Source: Hymenobacter rubidus (GTDB taxonomy: Bacteria; Bacteroidota; Bacteroidia; Cytophagales; Hymenobacteraceae). From it: a DNA stretch of 64,000 nt. The notes below the pieces were generated by a model, which saw only the letters and a program-made list of their open reading frames with translations, ran no database searches and was not told the DNA's origin. Shown here piece after piece: positions 54,708-62,525 of the stretch. The translations under genes were made by a program, and so were the position numbers. The stretch spans positions 27,140 to 91,139 of the forward strand of contig NZ_JAERQF010000024.1 in assembly GCF_016734815.1 (NCBI RefSeq). The letters are read 5' to 3'. The stretch's first letter is position 1. Every line of letters begins with the position of its first letter.

Positions 54708-54741
54708 AAAAAGCCCGTCAGCGAGTGCAGACGGGCTTTTG
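54708..54741 (-). terminator. Intrinsic terminator after the SSS symporter gene
   Basis: AAAAAGCCCGTC and GACGGGCTTTTG form a stem with A and T tracts, 26 bp beyond the symporter stop on the minus strand. Confidence 0.88.
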
Positions 54742-54766
54742 CGGATGGTTAGTCAGAAAGGATATA

Positions 54767-56452
54767 CTACCAGTAGATGGTGTACAGCGTGGTGAGAATG
54801 ACCACAATAGCGGCCGCGCCGATAACGAAGCTGGGCTGCGGCCGGAACATGCTGCTGTCAACTTCCAGGCCGTTGGTTTTCTTGCCCCGGCTGGTTTCAA
54901 ACAGGCTGATGAAAATCATGGCAATAACGCAGAAGATGAAGACGAAACCCATCCGGTCGAGGAAGGGGATTTCGTAGATGCCCTCGGCATTTTTGATAGC
55001 GAAGCCAAAGGGCGCGAGGAACGACAGATTCATCATGCCGGGCAGGAACTTGAGTAGCAACGACATCATGAAACCACCGATGGTGGCGAAAAGGGCGGCG
55101 CTTGAGGTGGTTTTCTTCCAGAAGAAACCCAGGATGAACATGGCGAAAATACCCGGCGACACAAAGCCCGTGTACTCCTGAATGTACTGGAAACCACCTT
55201 TTTTGTCGATGCCCAGGTGCGGTGCGATGAGCACGCCCAAAATCATGGCCACCACTACGGCAATTTTGCCGGTGCTCACCAGCGTCTTTTCCGAGGCTCC
55301 GGGGTTGATGACTTTCTTGTAAATATCGAGGGTGAAGATGGTGGCAATGGAATTGGCTTTGCCGGCCAGCGAGGCTACCACAGCGGCCGTAAGGGCCGCG
55401 AAGGACAGGCCCTTCAGGCCCGTGGGCAGGATATTGAGCAGCACCGGGTAGGCGCGGTCGGGGTTCAAATTGGCGCCGGCGCCAAACTCAGCGGACCCAA
55501 ACACGTCCTGCTTATACAGCACGTAGGCGGCAATGCCGGGCAGCACCACAATCACGGGCATCAACAGCTTGAGGAATGCAGCGAACAGGATGCCGGCGCG
55601 GGCCGTGGGCAGGTCGGCGCCCAGGGCCCGCTGGGTGATGTATTGGTTACAGCCCCAGTAGTTCAGGTTCACAATCCACATACCGCCGAGCAGCACCGTG
55701 AGGCCCGGCAAATCGATATAGTTGGGGTTGTCGCGCTTGAAAATCATCTGGAAGTGGTCGCCGGCGTTGTGGGTCATCAAGTTGAAGCCGTTGATGACGC
55801 CCGTGGTTCCGTTGTGCTCCGCCACCAGATTCAGGGCCAGGTAGGTGGTAGCCAGACCACCGAGAATCAGGAAGAACACCTGAATAACGTCGGTGAAGCC
55901 AATTACTTTCATACCGCCCAGTGTGATGAGGACGGCAAAGCCGGCCAGCATGTACATGCAGAAATTCAGGTTCAGGCCCGCGATGCTGCTGATGGCAATG
56001 GCGCCGAGGTAGAGAATCGAAGTCAGGTTCACGACCACGTAGAGGGCCAGCCAGAACAGCGCCATAATCATAGCCACCGTGCCGTTATACCGCTGGCTGA
56101 GAAACTGCGGCATGGTGAAAATGTGGTTCTTCAGGTACACCGGGATGAAGAACGTGGCCACCACTACCAGCGTAATGGCGGCCATCCACTCGTAGGTGGC
56201 AATGGCCAGGCCCATCTTGAAACCCGAGCCCGACATGCCCACAAACTGCTCGGCCGAGATGTTGGAGGCGATGAGCGAGGAACCGATGGCCCACCACGTC
56301 AGGGAGCCCTCCGCCAAAAAGTAATCTTTCGAATCGCCCTCCACGGTGCCGTCGTGGCCTGTTTTGCGGCGGTAAATCCAGATGCCGTAACCGGCTACTA
56401 TGATGAAGTAGACGAAAAAAACGATGTAATCAATCGTAGAGAGCTTGTTCAT
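54767..56452 (-). CDS. Sodium:solute symporter (SSS/SGLT family)
   Basis: 561 aa with about fourteen membrane helices. The family segments FLAEGSLTWWAIGSSLIASN (about 46-65), TGGMKVIGFTDV-like LITLGGMKVIGFTDVIQ, and LLGGMWIVNLNYWGCNQYI (about 255-275) place it among sugar-transporting SGLT-like members. It imports a monosaccharide or uronate with sodium. Lying between pectinesterase and GH105 genes, uptake of galacturonate, unsaturated uronate or rhamnose is plausible; specificity is inferred from place only. A weak copy of the operator lies 130 bp upstream. Confidence 0.92.
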   Translation of the reverse strand: MNKLSTIDYIVFFVYFIIVAGYGIWIYRRKTGHDGTVEGDSKDYFLAEGSLTWWAIGSSLIASNISAEQFVGMSGSGFKMGLAIATYEWMAAITLVVVATFFIPVYLKNHIFTMPQFLSQRYNGTVAMIMALFWLALYVVVNLTSILYLGAIAISSIAGLNLNFCMYMLAGFAVLITLGGMKVIGFTDVIQVFFLILGGLATTYLALNLVAEHNGTTGVINGFNLMTHNAGDHFQMIFKRDNPNYIDLPGLTVLLGGMWIVNLNYWGCNQYITQRALGADLPTARAGILFAAFLKLLMPVIVVLPGIAAYVLYKQDVFGSAEFGAGANLNPDRAYPVLLNILPTGLKGLSFAALTAAVVASLAGKANSIATIFTLDIYKKVINPGASEKTLVSTGKIAVVVAMILGVLIAPHLGIDKKGGFQYIQEYTGFVSPGIFAMFILGFFWKKTTSSAALFATIGGFMMSLLLKFLPGMMNLSFLAPFGFAIKNAEGIYEIPFLDRMGFVFIFCVIAMIFISLFETSRGKKTNGLEVDSSMFRPQPSFVIGAAAIVVILTTLYTIYW

Positions 56453-56580
56453 TGAACGAGTAAGTGGGAATTAAAAGCTGCCTATTCGAAACGCCGGCAG
56501 GCGCAGAGTGGCGAGGCTATGGGAAAGTAATGTTCCGGCAAAAAAACCGTTTCTGAAAGGAAAATCTTTGTTTTCCGCCG

Positions 56581-56604
56581 TAAACGTTCTCGGAACCGTT
56601 GCCG
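56581..56604. promoter_or_regulatory. Degenerate operator candidate upstream of the SSS symporter
   Basis: AACGTTCTCGGAACCGTT matches 14 of 18 bases of AACGTTCCCGGCAACGAT (60912). A second weak match, AATGTTCCGGCAA, lies at 56529. Confidence 0.45.
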
Positions 56605-56630
56605 ATAGTCGCCTCCGCAGCCACCCAAAA

Positions 56631-56664
56631 CAAAGCCGGCCGGGATTCTTCCCGGCCGGCTTTG
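56631..56664. terminator. Hairpin between GH105 and the symporter gene
   Basis: CAAAGCCGGCCGGG, a short loop, CCCGGCCGGCTTTG: a 14-bp perfect stem with T-rich flanks, likely ending GH105 transcripts. Confidence 0.8.
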
Positions 56665-56685
56665 TTTACTTGTTTCGCGTTAGGT

Positions 56686-56836
56686 TGAAGCTGTTTAGAA
56701 AGTCTGATTTGCCTGCACGTCTGTCATCCTGAGCGCAGCGAAGGACCTTATCCCGTCAGAACAACGCCTATTCTGACGGGATAAGGTCCTTCGCTGCGCT
56801 CAGGATGACAACGATTTTGACTTTCTAAACAGCTTC
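56686..56836. repeat. Family B element nested in an outer inverted repeat
   Basis: The inner element 56721-56810 has arms CTGTCATCCTGAGCGCAGCG and complement with interior TCCCGTCAGAACAACG. The outer arms, GAAGCTGTTTAGAAAGTC (56686) and GACTTTCTAAACAGCTTC (56819), are exact reverse complements. The outer right arm ends just before the GH105 stop. Confidence 0.88.
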
Positions 56837-56839
56837 GTT

Positions 56840-58768
56840 TTACTTCGACAACAGCCAGCCGGCCAAATCTTTGCCGGCCTGGAAGTTCTCGAAAGTGGCG
56901 GGAATCTTACGGCCGTCGGTGTATTCGTTATACAACCACGGGTCGCCGAGGATAAATACCTTGCCCTTGCCCAGCCGGGCCGTGGCCATAATGACTTTGC
57001 CGTTGTTGGTGACCAGCGGCTGGGCCGGCGTGGCCACCGACAGCACCGACAATTCCTTCACGTAAGCGGTTTTAGCGTTTTTGAACACGGTTTTGCCGGA
57101 GGTCAAATCCACTTTGCCTTGCTCGAACTGCGAGCCCTGCACCATGTTCACGCTTTGGTCGGTGAACTGCACGCCGAAGTTTTTGGCCAGTTCGTTGAAG
57201 TGCTTGATTTCGCAGTTGGCGGTGTCGTTGGCCAGCAGCACGAGGGTGCCGCCACCCTTTACCCATTCGGTAATGGCTTTGCTGTCGGCGGGCTGCACGT
57301 AGTTGGGCTTGGGCGACTCCTTCCGCGAGTCCGGGTCGACGATGATGTAGACGCTCAGAGACTTGAGGGTGGCCGCGGTAGGCGCAGTGGGCACGGCCAC
57401 GGTTTTGGCACCCAGCTCGCGAAACTGATTGCCCCACAACCAGAAGCCGCCGTGCGTGCGCTCTTCCCAGGTATAATGCCACTGCTCCGGCTCGCCGGTG
57501 AGGGCGTTTTTCCGCATTTCGTGGTTGAAATAGTAGTCCAGTCCCACGGTTTTGCCCTGGCCCAGCGCATCTTCCGCCGCAATTTCCATCTCGGTGCTGG
57601 CCAGGATGAAAGGTCCGACGCCCTTGTAGTCGTTTTTGCGCAGCGGCTCGGTGAGGTAGTAGTCGAACGTGCCGTCGCGGTAGGGCTTGCCGCCCAGGCC
57701 GCCCACGCTCACCGTCCCGTTGAAAGCCAGCGCACCGCCGGCCTCGGTGGCCACGAAGGTTTTCAGGATGCCGTCGTAGCCGTTTTTGGCTACGGCAGCA
57801 TACTTCTTATCGAGGTAGCCCAGCCGCACGCCCTTGGCCAGCGCGTACACAAACATGCTGCTGCCGGAGGCCTCGGCGTAGTTGCCTTTGCGGCCCTCCT
57901 GGCCCATTACGAGGCTCCAGGTGCCGGTTTTGGGGTCCTGGTACTTTTCCAGCACGGGCGCCAGCCGTTGCAGGGCTTTGACGAGGGCGGGCCGCTGCGG
58001 GTGGTTGGCAGGGAAGTAGTCGAGCACGTCGACCAGCGCCATGGCGTACCAGCCAATGGCGCGGTCCCAGAAGCTGGGGCTCTGGCCGGTGGCTTTATTG
58101 GCCCAGGGCTGTTCGCGGCTTTCGTCGAAGCCGTGGTAGAGCAGGCCGGTTTTGGGGTCGACGAGGTTCTTCTCAATCAGGGCAAACTGCTTGGCTACGT
58201 CATCGAGGCCGGCGGGCTGGTTGAACAGGCGGCTATACTCGGCGTAGAACGGCTCGGCCATGTACAGGCCGTCGAGCCACATTTGGTTGGGGTAGGTTTT
58301 CTTGTGCCAGAAGCCGCCTTCCTTGGTGCGCGGCTGCTCACTGAGCTGCTTACGCAGCACCTGCGCGGCCTTGATGTACTTGTCCTGCTCGGGCACCGAC
58401 GACAACTGGCTCAGCAGCAGCAGCCCGCGCCCGGGCGTGATGTGGTCGAGCTGAAACTCGTCGGCCCGATAGGTGCGGATGCTACCGTCCTTCTGCACGA
58501 AGCGGTTGAGGTCCTTCTGAATGTAGGTGTAGTAGCGGGCATCGCCGGTGCGCTGCCACACGCGCTCCAGGGCGGTGTACATCAGTCCCTGCTCGTAGTT
58601 CCAGCGGCTGACCTTCGCGTTGCCGATTACGATGGAATCAGGGTTCCACGAGATAAAGGCATCAGCCATGCGCTGCGAGTAGGGCTTCGGGGCCGTTTGG
58701 GCCGAAGCGGTTTCGGTGAGCAGCGACAGGCCCAGCAAGGGCACAAGAAAGCGGGTGGGTTGTTTCAT
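56840..58768 (-). CDS. GH105 unsaturated glucuronyl/galacturonyl hydrolase with C-terminal extra domain
   Basis: 642 aa. The signal peptide (to about 23) leads into the GH105 alpha/alpha barrel: FISWNPDSIVIGNAKVSRW, FQLDHITPGRGLLLL, the catalytic aspartate Asp166 in NQMWLDGLYMAEPFYAEY, SPSFWDRAIGWYAMALVDVL, and EASGSSMFVYALAKGVR. The family removes the unsaturated uronic acid from the end of pectin oligomers made by lyases, feeding KduI. Residues about 440-642 form a second alpha/beta domain (LSVYIIVDPDSR, GGGTLVLLAND, LGKGKVFILGDPWLYNEY) resembling GATase-like DUF4350 modules of unknown role. A start nine bases upstream (58777) is also possible. Confidence 0.92.
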   Translation of the reverse strand: MKQPTRFLVPLLGLSLLTETASAQTAPKPYSQRMADAFISWNPDSIVIGNAKVSRWNYEQGLMYTALERVWQRTGDARYYTYIQKDLNRFVQKDGSIRTYRADEFQLDHITPGRGLLLLSQLSSVPEQDKYIKAAQVLRKQLSEQPRTKEGGFWHKKTYPNQMWLDGLYMAEPFYAEYSRLFNQPAGLDDVAKQFALIEKNLVDPKTGLLYHGFDESREQPWANKATGQSPSFWDRAIGWYAMALVDVLDYFPANHPQRPALVKALQRLAPVLEKYQDPKTGTWSLVMGQEGRKGNYAEASGSSMFVYALAKGVRLGYLDKKYAAVAKNGYDGILKTFVATEAGGALAFNGTVSVGGLGGKPYRDGTFDYYLTEPLRKNDYKGVGPFILASTEMEIAAEDALGQGKTVGLDYYFNHEMRKNALTGEPEQWHYTWEERTHGGFWLWGNQFRELGAKTVAVPTAPTAATLKSLSVYIIVDPDSRKESPKPNYVQPADSKAITEWVKGGGTLVLLANDTANCEIKHFNELAKNFGVQFTDQSVNMVQGSQFEQGKVDLTSGKTVFKNAKTAYVKELSVLSVATPAQPLVTNNGKVIMATARLGKGKVFILGDPWLYNEYTDGRKIPATFENFQAGKDLAGWLLSK

Positions 58769-58800
58769 ATCGAACATTAATGGAGCGTCATCGTGTAGAG

Positions 58801-58915
58801 CAGAACGTCATGCTGAGCGCAGTCGAAGCATCTCTACCGCAATAGTAAACCCTTTCGATTGGATTGCTACCGCGGCAGAGATGCTTCGACTGCGCTCAGC
58901 ATGACGTCCTTTTTT
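58801..58915. repeat. Palindromic intergenic element, family A
   Basis: Arms CAGAACGTCATGCTGAGCGC and complement. The interior CAATAGTAAACCCTTTCG nearly equals that of the 16204-16314 copy. It separates GH28 from GH105. Confidence 0.88.
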
Positions 58916-58929
58916 GTAAAGAAATTGAA

Positions 58930-60633
58930 TTAGCGCTGCGCCACGGTCACCGTTTTCTTAGCCACTTTGTCGCCTAGCTGCACGTCCTTTTTGGCCAGCT
59001 TAGTGTTGGTGTTGGTCAGGCGGATGTCCTTGCTGCGGTCGCCGGTTACGCGCAGGAGCAGGTCGGCGCCGTTGGTAAAGCGGATGCCGTCCAGGGTGAT
59101 GTTGTGGCTGTTTTGCACTTCCATTACCGGCGCGGTATCGGTAGAGAGCAGGGTCACGTTTTTCAGGCGAATATTCTCAGCTTCCTGGCAAACCAAGCCT
59201 TTTTTGCTTTCCAGCACCGCGTTTTCGATGCTGATGTCCTTGATGCTCATCTCGGGCAGGCCACGCACCAGGATGCCGGTGGTCGCGCCTTTGCAGGTGA
59301 TGTTGCGAATCTGGAAGTGCTGGAACTGCGGCGTGCCTTCATTCAGCGGCATGGGCGCAATGACGGGCGGGGCCGTGCTTTCGCCGGCCATGGGCACGGG
59401 GTCTTTGGCGGCGTAGTACATATCGAACAGCACGGCCTCGCCGGCAATGTCGGTCATGTCGACGCCATCCACGAAGATGTTCTCGACCACGCCGCCGCGG
59501 CCCCGGGCGGTTTTGAAGCGCAGGCCCACGTCGGTGCCAATAAAGGTGCAGTTGCTCACGTACAGGTTGCGCACGCCGCCCGACATCTCGGAGCCAATCA
59601 CGAAGCCGCCGTGGGCGTGGTACACCCGGCAGTTGCGGATGGTGAAGTTTTCGGTGGGCACGCCGCGCTTGCGCCCCTCGGCGTCGCGGCCCGATTTGAT
59701 GCACAGGCCGTCGTCGCCCACGTCGAAGGTGCAGCCTTCAATCAAACCGTTGCGGCACGATTCCACGTCGATGGCGTCGGTGTTCTGGCCGTACCAGGGG
59801 TTGCGGGCCGTCACGTTGCGCACGGTCAGGTTTTCGCACAGCAGCGGGTGAATGGTCCAGGCCGGCGAATTCTGAATGGTGAAGCCTTCGAGCAGCACCT
59901 GCTTGCAGCGCGTGAGGCTGAGCATGTTGGGCCGCAGAAAGTCCCGGATATCATCGAAATCGGCCGGGTTGAGGCTCTTGCGGGGCGTGCCGGCGGCAGC
60001 CAGCAGGTTGCCCTTCAGCGAGGCCGCCGAGGGGTACCAGTAGTCTTTCTTGTCGTTGAGCACGCCGCCCGAGCCCACCAGCTTCTGCCACTGCGTTTCG
60101 TTGAGCTTGCTCTTCTTCACGGGCCGCCAGGCATCGCCGGCGCCATCGAAGGTGCCGTTGCCGGTGATGCCAATGTTGGTCAGGTTCACGCCCGAAATCG
60201 GGGCCTGGCTTCGAATGGCATCCTCCCCTTCCCAGCTGGTTTTGATGAGCGGAAACTGGCTACGGTCGGCCGTGAACTGCACGAGCGCGCCGGTAGCCAG
60301 GTGCAGGTTCACGTTGCTTTTCAGCACAATGGGCCCGGTCAGCCACAGGCCGCGCGGCACCAGCACTGTGCCGCCGCCCACGGCGCAGGCATCAATAGCT
60401 TTGCGGAACGCCTCGGTGTTCAGCGTTTGGCCGTCGGCCACCGCGCCGTACTTCGCGAGGTTGAAGGTGTCTTTCTTGAACGAGGTTTGCAGCACCGGGG
60501 GCAGGTCGGGCATATCGGCCATCGTGGAGTTGCCAACCAGCGAAAGCTGGCTTTTAGAAGTATCGGCCGGTCGAAAAGCGGAGGCGGCAAAGGCCGCCGA
60601 ACCTGCCAGCAGCAGTGCCAAGGTTTGTTTCAT
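58930..60633 (-). CDS. GH28 polygalacturonase-like glycoside hydrolase
   Basis: 567 aa with a signal peptide and a right-handed beta-helix. GH28 residues: NTDAIDVESC (284-293), VGDDGLCIKSG with the Asp pair (307-308), the HAHGGFVIGSE block (His341) and GLRFKT (Arg372, Lys374) in place of RIK. This is the pattern of bacterial exo-acting GH28 enzymes that release galacturonate from pectin oligomers. The N-terminus carries LVGNSTMADMP (32-42), resembling block I of SGNH rhamnogalacturonan acetylesterases, not expected in GH28. ATG 60633 is chosen at the signal peptide; the upstream frame is non-coding and includes an operator. Confidence 0.92.
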   Translation of the reverse strand: MKQTLALLLAGSAAFAASAFRPADTSKSQLSLVGNSTMADMPDLPPVLQTSFKKDTFNLAKYGAVADGQTLNTEAFRKAIDACAVGGGTVLVPRGLWLTGPIVLKSNVNLHLATGALVQFTADRSQFPLIKTSWEGEDAIRSQAPISGVNLTNIGITGNGTFDGAGDAWRPVKKSKLNETQWQKLVGSGGVLNDKKDYWYPSAASLKGNLLAAAGTPRKSLNPADFDDIRDFLRPNMLSLTRCKQVLLEGFTIQNSPAWTIHPLLCENLTVRNVTARNPWYGQNTDAIDVESCRNGLIEGCTFDVGDDGLCIKSGRDAEGRKRGVPTENFTIRNCRVYHAHGGFVIGSEMSGGVRNLYVSNCTFIGTDVGLRFKTARGRGGVVENIFVDGVDMTDIAGEAVLFDMYYAAKDPVPMAGESTAPPVIAPMPLNEGTPQFQHFQIRNITCKGATTGILVRGLPEMSIKDISIENAVLESKKGLVCQEAENIRLKNVTLLSTDTAPVMEVQNSHNITLDGIRFTNGADLLLRVTGDRSKDIRLTNTNTKLAKKDVQLGDKVAKKTVTVAQR

Positions 60634-60767
60634 TGGGTGGGATGAATAAGACTGCGCCCGCCAACGCAGCCACCTGATGTGAGAAAGGGCTTTATTACCC
60701 CATACAATATTAGGCGTGTTCCGAACCGGAACTTTCCTGTACTGATAAGAGCAGACACCTTTTTTTG

Positions 60768-60790
60768 TGCAATCGTTGCCGGGAACGTTC
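60768..60790. promoter_or_regulatory. LacI-type operator candidate upstream of GH28
   Basis: GTGCAATCGTTGCCGGGAAC followed by GTT; identical with the kduD site over the T tract and 20 further bases, about 140 bp upstream of the GH28 start. Confidence 0.7.
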
Positions 60791-60909
60791 TCGCATCGCC
60801 CTTTCAACGGCATTCAGCACACCTTATAAACCGGCCTGCTCCATAGGCTCATCATTTGCCGAAAAGCCCGCTATAATGCCACGCAGGTACTAAATAGAGG
60901 CCTTTCTGA

Positions 60910-60937
60910 TAACGTTCCCGGCAACGATTGCGCAACT
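60910..60937. promoter_or_regulatory. Second operator candidate, between GH28 and the 61.1-kb T9SS gene
   Basis: ATAACGTTCCCGGCAACGAT then TGCGCAAC: the same motif in reverse orientation, 155 bp upstream of the rightward T9SS gene and 277 bp from GH28. Confidence 0.65.
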
Positions 60938-61091
60938 AAAAAAACCCAAACTTACTGTTTTTCGGTAAAAGGGTGGCAGCTTGCATGAGTATTGTATGAG
61001 TAATGCCTTGCTTATACTTGTGGTGATGCCTCAACCAAAGGTTTTCAACCGTTTTCCCTATTCCATTTCTCACCCTTAGTTTACTTTTTAG

Positions 61092-62114
61092 ATGAAAAAC
61101 AATCTACTTTCGGCTCTTCTGCTACTGGCTGGTTTAGGCACGGCAGAAGTGGCCAGCGCACAAACCCAGGTATTTGTGCAGTGGCCCTTGAAACGCAACA
61201 ATGCTGACAGTACCGCCGTGCGCTCAACCGGCGTTACGCCGGGTACTCCGGTATTTAAGCGCTACGTCATTTCCAACGGGCAGGTGCCAACGGGTGCGGC
61301 GGCATTCGCTCCTTACTCAAGCGCTGGTCAGGCATTTGGCGTGCTGGCTGATGGTAGCGGCTGGAGTTCGACGGCCCCATCAACTGGCCCTGGCAGTGCC
61401 CCCAAGCGTATTTACTATGAGCAATTCTCGTTCACGGCCACAGCCGCCGTGCAAGTTGACTCACTTCTATTCAGTGCTTCGGTAGCCAGTTCGGCAAATG
61501 GTAAAGTCGCAGCGGTGTATTCCCGTAGCAACTTCGCGACTGACTCGACTGATGTAACGGGTGGCAAAGGGCCTACCGGGGTACTACCAAGCACCGCAAA
61601 TGCTACGTTTGGCCTGAGTTCCACTGGCGGCGGCGTCAATACCGCCGTCAACGGGGCATTGGTTCCTCAGTACGTTGCCGGCGCTCCAAACTCAGCTACT
61701 ACGTTCCGCTTGGCACTCAACGGTGCCACTGGCTTAGCTGTTCCTTCGGGGCAAACGCTGACTGTACGCATCTACTTTGGAGTAGGCAGCACCGGCATTG
61801 GTCGTTATGTGCTACTGCGCAACGTGACCCTGAAGAGCAAGCAAGTGGCGCTGGCCGCCCGCAATGCGGTGGCTACCAACCTGGCTGTGTACCCCAACCC
61901 GGCTCAGAACGTCCTCAACGTGCCCCACGCTGCCGCTAGCCGCGATGCCCGCGTAACGGTATTCAGCACCACCGGTGCCCAAGTGACCACCTTCGCCGCC
62001 CAGCCCGGCACTACCGAAACGACGGTTAACCTGGGTGCCTTGGCCAAAGGCCTGTACCTGGTTGAGTACACGGACGGTTCGCAGCGCAGCAGCGCGCGCA
62101 TCGTAAAAGAATAG
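61092..62114 (+). CDS. T9SS-secreted protein of unknown function
   Basis: 340 aa. Signal peptide (to about 24, ending ASAQ), a beta-rich body including YYEQFSFTATAAVQVDSLLF and TVRIYFGVGSTGIGRYVLLR, and an 80-residue type A T9SS sorting domain starting NLAVYPNPAQNVLNV and ending RSSARIVKE. The body resembles surface-exposed beta-sandwich domains but I recognise no family. It is divergent from GH28 across an intergenic region with two operator copies, so co-regulation with pectin genes is plausible. Confidence 0.85.
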   Translation: MKNNLLSALLLLAGLGTAEVASAQTQVFVQWPLKRNNADSTAVRSTGVTPGTPVFKRYVISNGQVPTGAAAFAPYSSAGQAFGVLADGSGWSSTAPSTGPGSAPKRIYYEQFSFTATAAVQVDSLLFSASVASSANGKVAAVYSRSNFATDSTDVTGGKGPTGVLPSTANATFGLSSTGGGVNTAVNGALVPQYVAGAPNSATTFRLALNGATGLAVPSGQTLTVRIYFGVGSTGIGRYVLLRNVTLKSKQVALAARNAVATNLAVYPNPAQNVLNVPHAAASRDARVTVFSTTGAQVTTFAAQPGTTETTVNLGALAKGLYLVEYTDGSQRSSARIVKE

Positions 62115-62135
62115 TTCTTCATTGTTCTGCTAGCA

Positions 62136-62173
62136 AAAGCGCCTTCGGTTATGCCGGGGGCGCTTTCTGTTTT
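62136..62173 (+). terminator. Intrinsic terminator after the 61.1-kb T9SS gene
   Basis: AAAGCGCC and GGGCGCTTTCTGTTTTT form a short stem with a T-rich tail 20 bp after the stop. Confidence 0.75.
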
Positions 62174-62398
62174 TACGGCTCAACGGTTACCCGAATGGTG
62201 CCGGACCATGCCTCCTTTTTCTTTATATTAAACGAATGCTCTTCGATGGTGTCCGAATAGCAACCCCGTATTTCGCTACCCGAATTGGGCTCTTAACTCA
62301 GTTCGCGTGGCGCACACGTTGATTGCGGAAGAAATACTCAACAAATCAAGACGTTTGCGCGATTGAATCTCCCTGATTATTTCTGTAGATTCGCTGCT

Positions 62399-62427
62399 GG
62401 CAACGTTGCCGGGAACGATTGCGCAAG
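62399..62427. promoter_or_regulatory. LacI-type operator candidate upstream of the right-edge T9SS-like gene
   Basis: GGCAACGTTGCCGGGAACGA then TTGCGCAAG, about 100 bp before the start at 62526. It agrees with the 53089, 60768 and 60910 sites through the core CGTTGCCGGGAACG. The gap 62115-62525 holds only this site and the terminator at 62136. Confidence 0.65.
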
Positions 62428-62525
62428 TATAAAATGCATGTTCCTTTTTTTACGGGCCGATAATTCGATACTTCGTTATCATTTCACTTTCTTTAACTTT
62501 TCCATCCTTTCAAAACCCACCGTAC

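Noticed and set aside
55217..56455. A 412-codon plus-strand frame opposite the SSS symporter
   Set aside because: His/Gln/Gly-rich shadow of a membrane-protein gene; no hydrophobic segments or motifs.
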